Assembly: GCF_902499335.1 (NCBI RefSeq)
Contig: NZ_CABVQK010000014.1
Coordinates: forward strand, 124,001-188,000
Source: Burkholderia lata
GTDB lineage: Bacteria > Pseudomonadota > Gammaproteobacteria > Burkholderiales > Burkholderiaceae
DNA: 64,000 nucleotides
Direction of reading: 5' to 3'
Shown: positions 8,892-18,114 of the stretch, one piece after another
Layout: the number at the start of each line of letters is the position of its first letter
How positions within the stretch are numbered: position 1 is the stretch's first letter
Notes under the pieces: model-generated
Databases searched by the model: none
What the model was told of the DNA's origin: nothing
Seen by the model: the letters and a program-made list of their open reading frames with translations, nothing else
Translations under genes and position numbers: made by a program

Positions 8892-10157
8892 TTACTGCGC
8901 GGCGCGCCGTTCGAGCACCGCGGCGAAGAAACCGTCGGTCGCGTGACGATGCGGCCACAGCGACAGGTAATCGCCCGTCTCGAGTTCGATGCGCTGGTCT
9001 TCCAGCACCTTCTGCGCCGGCACCAGCACGAACTCGGGATGGTCGGCCAGGAACTGTTCGACGATGCGTTCGTTCTCGGCGTCGAGCACGCTGCAGGTCG
9101 CGTAGACGAGCCGGCCGCCCTTCTTCACGAGACGCGCGGCGCTCGCGAGGATCGACGCCTGCTTCGGCGTCAGCTCGTCGATCGCCGTGCGCGACTGGCG
9201 CCACTTCAGGTCAGGATTGCGGCGCAGCGTGCCGAGGCCGCTGCACGGCGCATCGACCAGCACGCGGTCGATCTTGCCGGCGAGCCGCTTGATCTTCGCA
9301 TCGTGTTCGCTGTCGATCAGCACCGGGTTCACGTTCGACAGCCCGCTGCGCGCGAGGCGCGGCTTCAGCTTCGCGAGGCGCTTTTCCGACACGTCGAACG
9401 CATAGAGGCGCCCGGTCGAGCGCATCATCGCGCCCAGCGCGAGCGTCTTGCCGCCCGCACCGGCGCAGAAATCGACGACCATCTCGCCGCGGCGCGGCGC
9501 GACCAGCGAGCACAGCAGCTGGCTGCCTTCGTCCTGCACCTCGATCGCGCCTTCCTCGAACAGCCGCAGGCGCGTCAGCGCCGGCTTGCCGACCACGCGC
9601 ACGCCGAACGGCGAAAACGGCGTCGCGCCCGCATCGATGCCTTCCGCGCGCAACCCGTCGATGACCTGATCACGGCTGGCCTTCTGCACATTGGCACGCA
9701 GGTCGAGCGGCGCCGGGTAGTTCAGCGCGGCCGCGAGCTGCGCGAGCTCGTCGGCATCGAAACGGGCCGACAACGCCTGGTGGATCCAGTCGGGCAGGTT
9801 CGTGCGAATGCGCACCGGCAGGCTCGCCGGGTCGATCTTCGACACGTGCTCGAGCCACGCGGACTCGGTGTCGGACAGGAACGGCTTCAGCGCGTTGCGG
9901 CCGGCCGTCTGCATCAGGCCGAGCAGCGTGAGGCGCCGCGCCGGCGTGCCCGTGCCGCTCTCGGCGAGGTGCGAAAACTCCATTTTCCGGCGCAGCACCG
10001 CGAACACGGCTTCGGCGATCACGCCGCGCTCGGCATGCCCGAGCTTCGGGTGCGCGCGGAAGAACCGGCTCGTCGTCGCGTCGGCGGGGCCGGCGAACTT
10101 CAGCACCTCGGCCAGCAAAGTTTCGGTCTGGCCGATCAGGAATCCGTGCAGCTTCAT
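8892..10157 (-). CDS. RsmB/NOP-family class I SAM-dependent RNA m5C methyltransferase
   Basis: A 421-residue protein. The C-terminal two thirds is a Rossmann methyltransferase with the RNA m5C motifs: SAM-binding VDFCAGAGGKTLALG, motif IV VDAPCSGLGTLRRNPD and motif VI YATCSVLDAENE. Both catalytic cysteines (PCSG and TCSV) are intact. The N-terminal part looks like the NusB-like or PUA-less leader seen in RsmB relatives. It likely methylates a cytosine of rRNA; whether it is true RsmB (C967) is not certain, since another RsmB usually sits next to fmt. It overlaps purN by four bases (ATGA, 10154-10157). Confidence 0.88.
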   Translation of the reverse strand: MKLHGFLIGQTETLLAEVLKFAGPADATTSRFFRAHPKLGHAERGVIAEAVFAVLRRKMEFSHLAESGTGTPARRLTLLGLMQTAGRNALKPFLSDTESAWLEHVSKIDPASLPVRIRTNLPDWIHQALSARFDADELAQLAAALNYPAPLDLRANVQKASRDQVIDGLRAEGIDAGATPFSPFGVRVVGKPALTRLRLFEEGAIEVQDEGSQLLCSLVAPRRGEMVVDFCAGAGGKTLALGAMMRSTGRLYAFDVSEKRLAKLKPRLARSGLSNVNPVLIDSEHDAKIKRLAGKIDRVLVDAPCSGLGTLRRNPDLKWRQSRTAIDELTPKQASILASAARLVKKGGRLVYATCSVLDAENERIVEQFLADHPEFVLVPAQKVLEDQRIELETGDYLSLWPHRHATDGFFAAVLERRAAQ

Positions 10158-10816
10158 ACGCCCTCACTCGTTTCGGTATGCGGTTGATCCGCGAAAATCC
10201 AGCGCGCCTCTTCCGGCGCCACCACTGCACGGCCGTTCTCGAGGCGCAGACGCCCCTCGACGAACCAGCGCACCGCGCGCGGATACAGCACGTGCTCGAC
10301 CGTCAGCACGCGCTGCGCGAGCGCGGTCGCGTCGTCGCCCGCGCGCACGGGCACCGCGCCCTGCGCGACGATCGCGCCGCTGTCGAGCTCGGGAATCACG
10401 AAATGCACGCTCGCGCCATGCAGCGCCACGCCCGCGTCGAGCGCCTGCTGATGCGTGTGGATGCCCTTGAAGCTCGGCAGCAGCGACGGATGGACGTTCA
10501 GCAGCCGGCCTTCGTATCGTCTGACGAATGCGGGCGTGAGGATGCGCATGAAGCCGGCGAGGACAACGAGATCGGGCGCGAAACGGTCGATCTCGGCGGC
10601 GAGCGCCGCGTCGAAGCTGTCGCGGTCGTCGAACGACCGGTGGTCGACCACCGCCGTCGCCACCCCGTGCGACGCGGCAAAAGCCAGCCCGGCCGCATCG
10701 GGCCGGTTGGCGATCACGGCGGCAATCTCGGCCGGCCAGCGTTCCTGCGCGCACGCGCGGACGATGGCCTCCATGTTGCTGCCGCGACCGGAAATCAGGA
10801 TCACGAGTTTTTTCAT
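10154..10816 (-). CDS. purN: Phosphoribosylglycinamide formyltransferase (10-formyl-THF dependent)
   Basis: A 220-residue GAR transformylase of purine synthesis. The phosphate-binding ISGRGSNMEAI is at residues 8-18. The catalytic triad is intact: N107 and H109 in LLNVHPSLLPSFKG, and D145 in ELDSGAIVAQ. Length and spacing match E. coli PurN (N106, H108, D144). It heads a minus-strand operon, overlapping the following methyltransferase gene by four bases, and is divergent from ribF across 122 bp. Confidence 0.97.
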   Translation of the reverse strand: MKKLVILISGRGSNMEAIVRACAQERWPAEIAAVIANRPDAAGLAFAASHGVATAVVDHRSFDDRDSFDAALAAEIDRFAPDLVVLAGFMRILTPAFVRRYEGRLLNVHPSLLPSFKGIHTHQQALDAGVALHGASVHFVIPELDSGAIVAQGAVPVRAGDDATALAQRVLTVEHVLYPRAVRWFVEGRLRLENGRAVVAPEEARWIFADQPHTETSEGV

Positions 10817-10880
10817 TCGCGAATTTTACCATTCGCCCCCGCGTTTCCCCCCTTCTCGGCCGCCGACCCGCCCGAACGTT

Positions 10881-10886
10881 TATAAT
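10881..10886 (+). promoter_or_regulatory. Candidate -10 element for ribF
   Basis: A perfect TATAAT lies 52 bp before the ribF start in a gap between divergent genes. No convincing -35 hexamer is visible at the right distance, so this is only a candidate for the ribF-ileS-lspA transcript. Confidence 0.4.
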
Positions 10887-10938
10887 CTTCTGCTTTGCGG
10901 CATCCCACCGCCCATTCCCCGACGCTGCATCCGCTATC

Positions 10939-11931
10939 GTGAAAGTCTTCCGCGGCCTGCCCAACGCCGAGAGCCGCGCCCCGTGCGCGCTGACGATCGG
11001 CAACTTCGACGGTGTCCATCGCGGCCACCAGGCCCTGCTCGCGCGCGTGCGCGCGGCAGCGGACGCGCGCGGCCTGCCCGTGTGCGTGATGACGTTCGAG
11101 CCGCACCCGCGTGAATTCTTCAACCCGGCCGGCGCGCCGCCGCGCATCGCGATGCTGCGCGACAAGCTCGAGGCGCTGCGCGATCACGGCGTCGACCGCG
11201 TGGTCGTCGAGCACTTCAACCACACGTTCGCGAGCCAGTCGCCGCAGGCGTTCGTCGAACGCACGCTGGTGAACGGGCTGCACACGCGCTGGATGATGGT
11301 CGGCGACGATTTCTGCTACGGCGCGAAACGCGCGGGCACCTTCGACACGCTGCGGGCGGCCGGCGCGCAGTACGGCTTCGAGGTCGAGCAGATGGGTACG
11401 GTAGCCGGCAGCGACGGCACGCGCATCTCGAGCTCGGGCGTGCGCGCCGCGCTCGCCACCGGCGATCTCGACGCGGCCGCGCAGGCGCTCGGCCACGGCT
11501 ACGCGATCAGCGGCCACGTCGCACACGGGCTGAAGCTCGGCCGCGACCTCGGCTTCCCGACGCTGAACCTGCCGATCGCACACAAGCGGCCGGCGCTTGC
11601 AGGCATCTTCGTCGTGCAGGTGCACGGCCTCGGCCCCGCCCCGCTGCCGGGCGTCGCCAGCCTCGGCCTGCGCCCGACGGTCGACGATTCGGGCCGCGTG
11701 CTGCTCGAAGTCCACCTGCTCGACTGGCACGGCGACGCGTACGGCAAGCTCATCCGCGTCGAATTCCTGAAGAAGCTGCGCGACGAGGCGAAATTCGACG
11801 ATCTCGAGGCGCTGTCGCGCGCGATCGCGCTGGACGTCGCGAATGCGCGTGCGTATTTCATCGAGCGCGACCGTGCGCCGGGCAGCCGCGCCACGGGCTT
11901 CTCGACGTCGGCCACCGACCGAATTAGCTGA
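10939..11931 (+). CDS. ribF: Bifunctional riboflavin kinase/FAD synthetase
   Basis: A 330-residue enzyme making FMN and then FAD. The N-terminal nucleotidyltransferase domain carries the GNFDGVHRGHQ motif (residues ~17-27) and the later ISSSGVRAAL. The C-terminal kinase domain has GHVAHGLKLGRDLGFPTLNL and GVASLGLRPTVDD. It starts at a GTG. The gene opens a run of five plus-strand genes (ribF, ileS, lspA, coaBC, dut), the common ribF-ileS-lspA order. Confidence 0.96.
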   Translation: MKVFRGLPNAESRAPCALTIGNFDGVHRGHQALLARVRAAADARGLPVCVMTFEPHPREFFNPAGAPPRIAMLRDKLEALRDHGVDRVVVEHFNHTFASQSPQAFVERTLVNGLHTRWMMVGDDFCYGAKRAGTFDTLRAAGAQYGFEVEQMGTVAGSDGTRISSSGVRAALATGDLDAAAQALGHGYAISGHVAHGLKLGRDLGFPTLNLPIAHKRPALAGIFVVQVHGLGPAPLPGVASLGLRPTVDDSGRVLLEVHLLDWHGDAYGKLIRVEFLKKLRDEAKFDDLEALSRAIALDVANARAYFIERDRAPGSRATGFSTSATDRIS

Positions 11932-12033
11932 TCCGGACGGCGGCGCCTGGCGCCGCACCCTCGCGCCGCCCACTCGCGCGCATCCCCGATTCACGACGCT
12001 CGTGCGTCCCTCGATTTAGATAGCGATCCCATC

Positions 12034-14871
12034 ATGAGCAACAAGAAAGCCGATTCGAAACCGCAGGCCAAGTATCCGGTCAACCTGCTCGACACGCCGT
12101 TCCCGATGCGCGGCGACCTGCCCAAGCGCGAGCCGCAGTGGGTCAAGGAATGGGAGGAGCGCGGCATCTACGAGAAGATCCGCGCGGCCAGCGCAGGCCG
12201 TCCGAAGTTCATCCTGCACGACGGCCCGCCGTATGCGAACGGCGACATCCACCTCGGCCACGCGGTCAACAAGATCCTGAAGGACATCGTCGTCAAGTCG
12301 CGCAACATGGCCGGCTTCGACGCACCGTACGTGCCGGGCTGGGATTGCCACGGGATGCCGATCGAGATCCAGATCGAGAAGCAGTTCGGCAAGTCGCTGC
12401 CGGCGGCCGAAGTGATGAGCAAGGCGCGCGCGTACGCGACCGAGCAGATCGAGAAGCAGAAGGTCGGCTTCAAGCGCCTCGGCGTGCTCGGCGACTGGGC
12501 CAATCCGTACAAGACGATGAACTTCGTCAACGAGGCGGAAGAGATCCGCGCGCTCGGCAAGATCCTCGAGAAGGGCTACGTGTATCGCGGGCTGAAGCCG
12601 GTGAACTGGTGCTTCGACTGCGGCTCGGCGCTCGCGGAAGCGGAAGTCGAGTACAAGGACCGCACCGACCCGACGATCGACGTGATGTTCGCGTTCGCGG
12701 AACCTGAAAAGACCGCGCAGGCGTTCGGCCTGCCGGCCCTGCCGCGCGCCGAAGGCGGCATCGTGATCTGGACCACCACGCCGTGGACGATCCCGGCGAA
12801 CCAGGCGCTGAACCTCCATCCGGAAATCGTCTACGCGCTGGTCGACACCGAGCGCGGGCTGCTGATCATCGCGGAAGAGCGCGTCGAAGCCTGCATGACC
12901 GACTTCAAGCTGACGGGTCGCGTCGTTGCGACCACGCCGGGCGTGAAGCTCGCGAACCTGCGCTTCCACCACCCGCTCGCGTCGGCCCACCCGGGCTACA
13001 AGCGCACCGCGCCCGTCTACCTCGGCGACTACGTGACGACCGACACGGGTACCGGCGTCGTGCACTCGTCGCCCGCATACGGTATCGAGGACTTCGTGTC
13101 CTGCAAGGCGCACGGGATGACCGACTCGGACTTCATCAACCCGGTGATGGGCGACGGCCGCTATATCGAATCGCTGCCGCTGTTCGGCGGCCTGTCGATC
13201 TGGGACGCGAACCCGAAGATCGTCGACGCGCTGAACGCGGCCGGCTCGCTGCTGCGCAGCGAGAAGTACACGCACAGCTACATGCACTGCTGGCGCCACA
13301 AGACGGCGATCATCTACCGCGCGACGTCGCAGTGGTTCGCCGGCATGGACGTGACGCCGCGCGACAACGGCAAGACGCTGCGCGAAACGGCGCTCGAAGG
13401 CATCGACGCGACCGCGTTCTACCCGTCGTGGGGCAAGCAGCGCCTGTTCAGCATGATCGCGAACCGTCCCGACTGGACGCTGTCGCGCCAGCGCCAGTGG
13501 GGCGTGCCGATGGCGTTCTTCGTGCACAAGGAAACCGGCGAGCTGCACCCGCGCACGCTCGAGCTGCTCGAGGAAGTCGCGAAGCGCGTCGAGCAGTCGG
13601 GCATCGAAGCATGGCAGACGCTCGACCCGCGCGAGCTGATCGGCGACGACGCGAACCTCTACGAAAAGAACCGCGACACGCTCGACGTGTGGTTCGATTC
13701 GGGCACGACGCACTGGCACGTGCTGCGCGGCTCGCACAAGGACCAGCTGCAGTTCCCGGCCGACCTCTACCTCGAAGGCTCGGACCAGCACCGCGGCTGG
13801 TTCCACTCGTCGCTGCTCACGGCGTCGATGATCGACGGCCGCGCGCCGTACAAGGGCCTGCTCACGCACGGCTTCACGGTCGACGGCGAAGGCCGCAAGA
13901 TGAGCAAGTCGCTCGGCAACGGCATCGACCCGCATGAAGTCGCGAACCGCCTCGGCGCGGAAATCATCCGCCTGTGGATCGCCTCGACCGACTACTCGGG
14001 CGAGCTCGCGATCTCCGAGGAAATCCTGAAGCGCGTGACGGAAGGCTATCGCCGTATCCGCAACACGCTGCGCTTCCTGCTCGCGAACCTGTCGGACTTC
14101 GACTTCGCGCAGCACGCGGTGCCGGTCGACGAATGGCTCGAGATCGACCGTTACGCGGTCGCGTTCTCGCAGCAACTGCAGACGGAGCTGCTCGGCCACT
14201 ACGAGAAGTACGAATTCCACCCGGTGGTCGCGAAGCTGCAGACGTACTGCTCGGAAGATCTCGGCGGCTTCTACCTCGACGTGCTGAAGGACCGCCTGTA
14301 CACGAGCGCGGCCGATTCGCGCGCACGCCGCTCCGCGCAGACGGCGCTGTACCACCTGACGCACGGCCTGCTGCGCGTGCTCGCGCCGTTCCTGTCGTTC
14401 ACGGCGGAAGAAGCGTGGAAGGTGTTCCAGCCGGCCAGCGACACGATCTACACGGAAACCTACTACGCGTATCCGGAAGTCGCCGGCTCGGCCGCGCTGA
14501 TCGAGAAGTGGGCGCTGCTGCGTGATGTGCGCGGCAACGTGACGAAGGCGCTCGAAGAAGCGCGCACCGCGAACCGCATCGGTTCGTCGCTGCAGGCCGA
14601 AGTCGCCGTGCATGCGAGCGGCGCACGCTACGACGCACTCACGAGCCTCGGCGACGATCTGAAGTTCGTGCTGATCACGTCGGCGGCGACGGTCGTCAAG
14701 GTCGACGACGAAGCACAGGAAAGCGTCGACGTGGCCGCGTCGAAGTACCAGAAGTGCGAGCGCTGCTGGCACTACCGTGAAGATGTCGGCGCGCATGCCG
14801 ATCATCCGACGCTGTGCGGCCGCTGCTTCTCCAACCTGTTCGAAAACGGCGAAATCCGGAGCGCTGCTTAA
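12034..14871 (+). CDS. ileS: Isoleucyl-tRNA synthetase
   Basis: A 945-residue class Ia synthetase. The HIGH-type motif is in [16 protein letters not shown] and the KMSKS loop in [17 protein letters not shown]. The editing domain lies between ([13 protein letters not shown]). The C-terminal zinc-finger is present: [12 protein letters not shown] followed by CGRCFSNL. It charges tRNA-Ile and edits misactivated valine. lspA starts two bases after the stop codon, so the two are co-translated. Confidence 0.98.
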
Positions 14872-14873
14872 CT

Positions 14874-15374
14874 ATGGCGAAAACCCTGTCGAAACCGGCC
14901 AGCGGCGCGCTTGCGCCCTGGCTCGGCATTTCGCTGATCGTGATCCTGTTCGACCAGCTGTCGAAGATCGCGATCCTGAAAACGTTCGTGTACGGCGCAC
15001 AGCACGAGCTGACGTCGTTCTTCAACCTCGTGCTGGTGTACAACCGCGGCGCCGCGTTCGGCTTCCTGTCGACCGCGGGCGGCTGGCAGCGCTGGGCGTT
15101 CACCGCGCTCGGCATCGCCGCGACGCTCGTGATCTGCTTCCTGCTGAAGCGTCACGGCCAGCAACGGCTGTTCAGCCTGTCGCTCGCAATGATCCTCGGC
15201 GGCGCACTCGGCAACGTGATCGACCGGCTCGTCTACGGCCACGTGATCGACTTCCTCGATTTCCATCTCGGCGCCTGGCACTTCCCGGCGTTCAACCTCG
15301 CCGATTCCGCGATCACGGTCGGTGCAGTGCTGCTGATCTACGACGAACTGCGTCGCGTGCGCGGCTCCCGCTAA
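14874..15374 (+). CDS. lspA: Lipoprotein signal peptidase (signal peptidase II)
   Basis: A 166-residue inner-membrane aspartyl protease that removes signal peptides from diacylated prolipoproteins. Four hydrophobic helices are visible. The conserved blocks are [31 protein letters not shown] and [12 protein letters not shown]; by alignment with E. coli LspA the catalytic aspartates are D126 and D144. I chose the ATG at 14874, two bases after the ileS stop, over an upstream in-frame start inside ileS, because MAKTLSKP leads straight into the first helix. Confidence 0.96.
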
Positions 15375-15441
15375 GCGCGCATACTCGGCGTCGACGGCCG
15401 GCTTCGCGCCGGCCGTTCCGTTCGACCCTTGGAGGCCTGAG

Positions 15442-16653
15442 TTGGCACACGCAGAACTCGCTGGAAAACACCTCGTTCTCGGCCTGACGGGCGGCATCGC
15501 CTGCTACAAGATCGCCGAGCTCACGCGGCTGCTCACGAAGGCCGGCGCGACCGTCCAGGTCGCGATGACCGAAGCCGCTACCCAGTTCATCACGCCAGTC
15601 ACGATGCAGGCGCTGTCGGGCCGGCCCGTCTACACGAGCCAGTGGGACGCGCGCATCGACAACAACATGGCGCACATCGACCTGTCACGCGAAGCCGACG
15701 CGATCGTGATCGCGCCCGCGTCGACAGACTTCCTCGCGAAGCTCGCGCACGGATTCGCGGACGACCTGCTGTCGACGCTGTGCGTCGCGCGCGATTGCCC
15801 GCTGCTCGTCGTTCCCGCAATGAACCGCCAGATGTGGCAGAACCCGGCCACCCAGCGCAACGCCGCGCAACTGCGCGCGGACGGCGTGTCGGTGCTCGGC
15901 CCGGATTCGGGCGCGCAGGCGTGCGGCGAAGTCGGCGACGGCCGGATGCTCGAGCCCGAGGCGATCTATGAAGCGATCGTCGCGCATTTCGCGCCGAAGG
16001 TGCTCGCGCACCGGCGCGTGCTGATCACGGCTGGCCCGACGTTCGAACCGCTCGACCCGGTGCGCGGCCTCACGAACCGCTCGAGCGGCAAGATGGGCTT
16101 CGCGCTCGCGCGCGCCGCGCAGCAGGCCGGCGCCGACGTGCATCTCGTCGCGGGGCCGGTGGCACTCGACACGCCGTGGGGCGTCTACCGCCAGGACGTG
16201 CAGACTGCCCAGCAGATGTACGACGCGGTCATGCATGCCGTCGCCGATGCCGACATCTTCATCGCGGTGGCTGCGGTCGCCGACTGGCGCGTCGCCCAGC
16301 CGGCCGAGCACAAGATGAAGAAGACGGCCGACCACAAGGTGCCCACGCTTGCGTTCGTCGAGAATCCCGATATCCTCGCGTCGGTCGCGGCGCTGCCCGA
16401 TCCGCCGTTCTGCGTCGGCTTCGCGGCCGAAAGCGGCGACCTCGACGTGCACGGTGACGAGAAGCGCAAGCGCAAGAACGTGCCGCTGCTGGTCGGCAAC
16501 CTCGGCCCGCTGACGTTCGGTCGCGACGACAACGAAGTCGTGCTGTTCGAGGCCGCCGGCCTCACGCGCCTGCCGCGAGCACCGAAGGACGAGCTCGCGC
16601 ACACGCTCGTCGCGGAAATCGCGAAGCGCCTGCCCGACAACCGCCTGATCTGA
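15442..16653 (+). CDS. coaBC: Bifunctional phosphopantothenoylcysteine decarboxylase/phosphopantothenate-cysteine ligase
   Basis: A 403-residue fusion that carries out two steps from phosphopantothenate to phosphopantetheine in CoA synthesis. The N-terminal flavoprotein decarboxylase domain has LGLTGGIACYK, the PAMNRQMW loop and the active-site Cys region SGAQACGEVGDGRM. The C-terminal ligase domain begins at ITAGPTFEPLDPVRGLTN and carries SSGKMGFALA. A TTG start at 15442 is preceded by GGAGG at 15431-15435, so this rare start is well supported. dut follows 55 bp later. Confidence 0.96.
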   Translation: MAHAELAGKHLVLGLTGGIACYKIAELTRLLTKAGATVQVAMTEAATQFITPVTMQALSGRPVYTSQWDARIDNNMAHIDLSREADAIVIAPASTDFLAKLAHGFADDLLSTLCVARDCPLLVVPAMNRQMWQNPATQRNAAQLRADGVSVLGPDSGAQACGEVGDGRMLEPEAIYEAIVAHFAPKVLAHRRVLITAGPTFEPLDPVRGLTNRSSGKMGFALARAAQQAGADVHLVAGPVALDTPWGVYRQDVQTAQQMYDAVMHAVADADIFIAVAAVADWRVAQPAEHKMKKTADHKVPTLAFVENPDILASVAALPDPPFCVGFAAESGDLDVHGDEKRKRKNVPLLVGNLGPLTFGRDDNEVVLFEAAGLTRLPRAPKDELAHTLVAEIAKRLPDNRLI

Positions 16654-16708
16654 TCTCCCGCGCGGCGGCCGTCGCCGCCGCGCCCTTCCCGCTCCACTCG
16701 ACGACCGC

Positions 16709-17155
16709 ATGAAACTCGACCTGAAGATTCTCGACGCGCGCATGCGCGACTACCTGCCCGCCTATGCGACCACCGGCAGCGCGGGCCTCGACCTGCGTGC
16801 ATGCCTCGATGCGCCGCTGACGCTGCGGCCGGGCGAAACGGCACTCGTGCCGACCGGCCTCGCGATCCATCTCGCCGATCCCGGCTACGCAGCGCTGATC
16901 CTGCCGCGCTCGGGCCTCGGCCACAAGCACGGCATCGTGCTCGGCAACCTCGTCGGCCTGATCGATTCCGACTACCAGGGCCAGCTGATGATCTCGACGT
17001 GGAACCGCGGCCAGACCGAGTTCGCGCTGAATCCGTTCGAACGGCTCGCCCAGCTCGTGATCGTGCCGGTCGTGCAGGCGCAGTTCAACATCGTCGACGA
17101 CTTCGCCGAAAGCGATCGTGGCGAGGGCGGCTTCGGTAGCACCGGCCGTCACTGA
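16709..17155 (+). CDS. dut: Deoxyuridine 5'-triphosphate nucleotidohydrolase
   Basis: A 148-residue homotrimeric dUTPase that hydrolyses dUTP to dUMP and pyrophosphate, keeping uracil out of DNA. All five family motifs are visible: AGLDLRA, PRSGLG, GLIDSDYQGQL with the catalytic Asp, RLAQLVIVP and the C-terminal P-loop-like RGEGGFGSTG. Length is typical. The coaBC-dut pairing is conserved in many proteobacteria. A terminator shared with the convergent membrane gene follows. Confidence 0.98.
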   Translation: MKLDLKILDARMRDYLPAYATTGSAGLDLRACLDAPLTLRPGETALVPTGLAIHLADPGYAALILPRSGLGHKHGIVLGNLVGLIDSDYQGQLMISTWNRGQTEFALNPFERLAQLVIVPVVQAQFNIVDDFAESDRGEGGFGSTGRH

Positions 17156-17165
17156 ACGACACAAC

Positions 17166-17193
17166 AAAAAAAGGGGCCTCGCGGCCCCTTTTT
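17166..17193. terminator. Bidirectional terminator between dut and the membrane protein gene
   Basis: Stem GGGGCC / GGCCCC with a TCGC loop, an A7 run on the left and T5 on the right, placed between two convergent genes. Confidence 0.88.
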
Positions 17194-17207
17194 CATTTCC
17201 TTCGCCG

Positions 17208-17978
17208 TCATTCCTCGACGGCTTGCGCGATCCGCGCGGGCATCAGGTCGCGCTGCCGCGCCTGGGCCGCGATCGCGTAGATCACCAGCGCGACCAGCAC
17301 GCCGAGCAGCACGGCCGACGACCCGACCGTGCCGAGCGCGAGGCCGCCCTTCGCAACCGGCTTCGTCAGCAAGTCGCCGACCGTCGCGCCGAACGGACGC
17401 GTGAGCACGAACGCGGCCCAGAACAGCAGCACGCCCGAGATTCGCGTGAAATAGTGCGCCAGCACGATCACCGCGAGCAGCCCGCCGATCAGCAGCGCGC
17501 CGCCGCCGAAACCGAGCCCCGAGCTGTCCGCGAGGAAGTCGCCGAGCGCGGTGCCGAGCGTGTTCGAGAACAGGATCGCGATCCAGTACAGCAGCTCGAC
17601 CTTGCGCGTGCGGATCAGGTCGACCGACAGCGATTCGCCGCTGAGGCGCCACACCGCGAAGATGGCCAGCAGGATCGCGACGAGGATCGACGAGCCGGCC
17701 GCATAGCCGAGGCCGAGCGTGCGGTCCATGAAGTCGGACATCGTCGTGCCGGCCGTGCTCGTCGCGACGATCACGGCCCAGTAGATGGCCGGACGGTAAC
17801 GCGTCGTCCTGAGCTGTGCGCCCAGCGTCACGAGAAAGAAACCGAACAGCAGGATCGAGCTCACCGCGTAGCCGACGTTCAGCGTCATCGACAGCAGGTC
17901 GCCGCCGGTTTCGCCGAGCGTCGTCGCGCAGATCTTCATGATCCAGAACGCGAGCGTGATTTCGGGCAGTTTGTTCAT
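17208..17978 (-). CDS. Integral membrane protein with four internal repeats (COG4705-like)
   Basis: A 256-residue, strongly hydrophobic protein with about eight predicted helices. It contains four copies of a sequence pattern, roughly TxxGxxxxD(F/L)(L/M) followed by GLGY or GxG: around residues 19-37 (TTLGETGGDLLSMTLNVGY), 75-92 (TAGTTMSDFMDRTLGLGY), 140-157 (TLGTALGDFLADSSGLGF) and 193-213. The acidic residue at the same place in each copy suggests a pore or ion site, but that is inference. I recognise the family as uncharacterised membrane-anchored proteins (COG4705) and assign no substrate. The start ATG at 17978 is preceded by AAAGGGG. Confidence 0.8.
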   Translation of the reverse strand: MNKLPEITLAFWIMKICATTLGETGGDLLSMTLNVGYAVSSILLFGFFLVTLGAQLRTTRYRPAIYWAVIVATSTAGTTMSDFMDRTLGLGYAAGSSILVAILLAIFAVWRLSGESLSVDLIRTRKVELLYWIAILFSNTLGTALGDFLADSSGLGFGGGALLIGGLLAVIVLAHYFTRISGVLLFWAAFVLTRPFGATVGDLLTKPVAKGGLALGTVGSSAVLLGVLVALVIYAIAAQARQRDLMPARIAQAVEE

Positions 17979-18114
17979 TCGAACCCCTTTTTGCAGGATA
18001 GCGGCAGGCCGGCGCGGGCCGACCTGCCTTGCAGACAGGATCGAATGTAGTCGCCGCGGGCTTAACGGAACCTTAGCGAGCGGAAAAACGCAGCGGGCGG
18101 GCGCACCGTTACCG

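Noticed and set aside
12016..14805. Very long open frame antisense to ileS
   Set aside because: It mirrors ileS codon structure in a high-GC genome, is Arg/Val/His rich and has no family signature.
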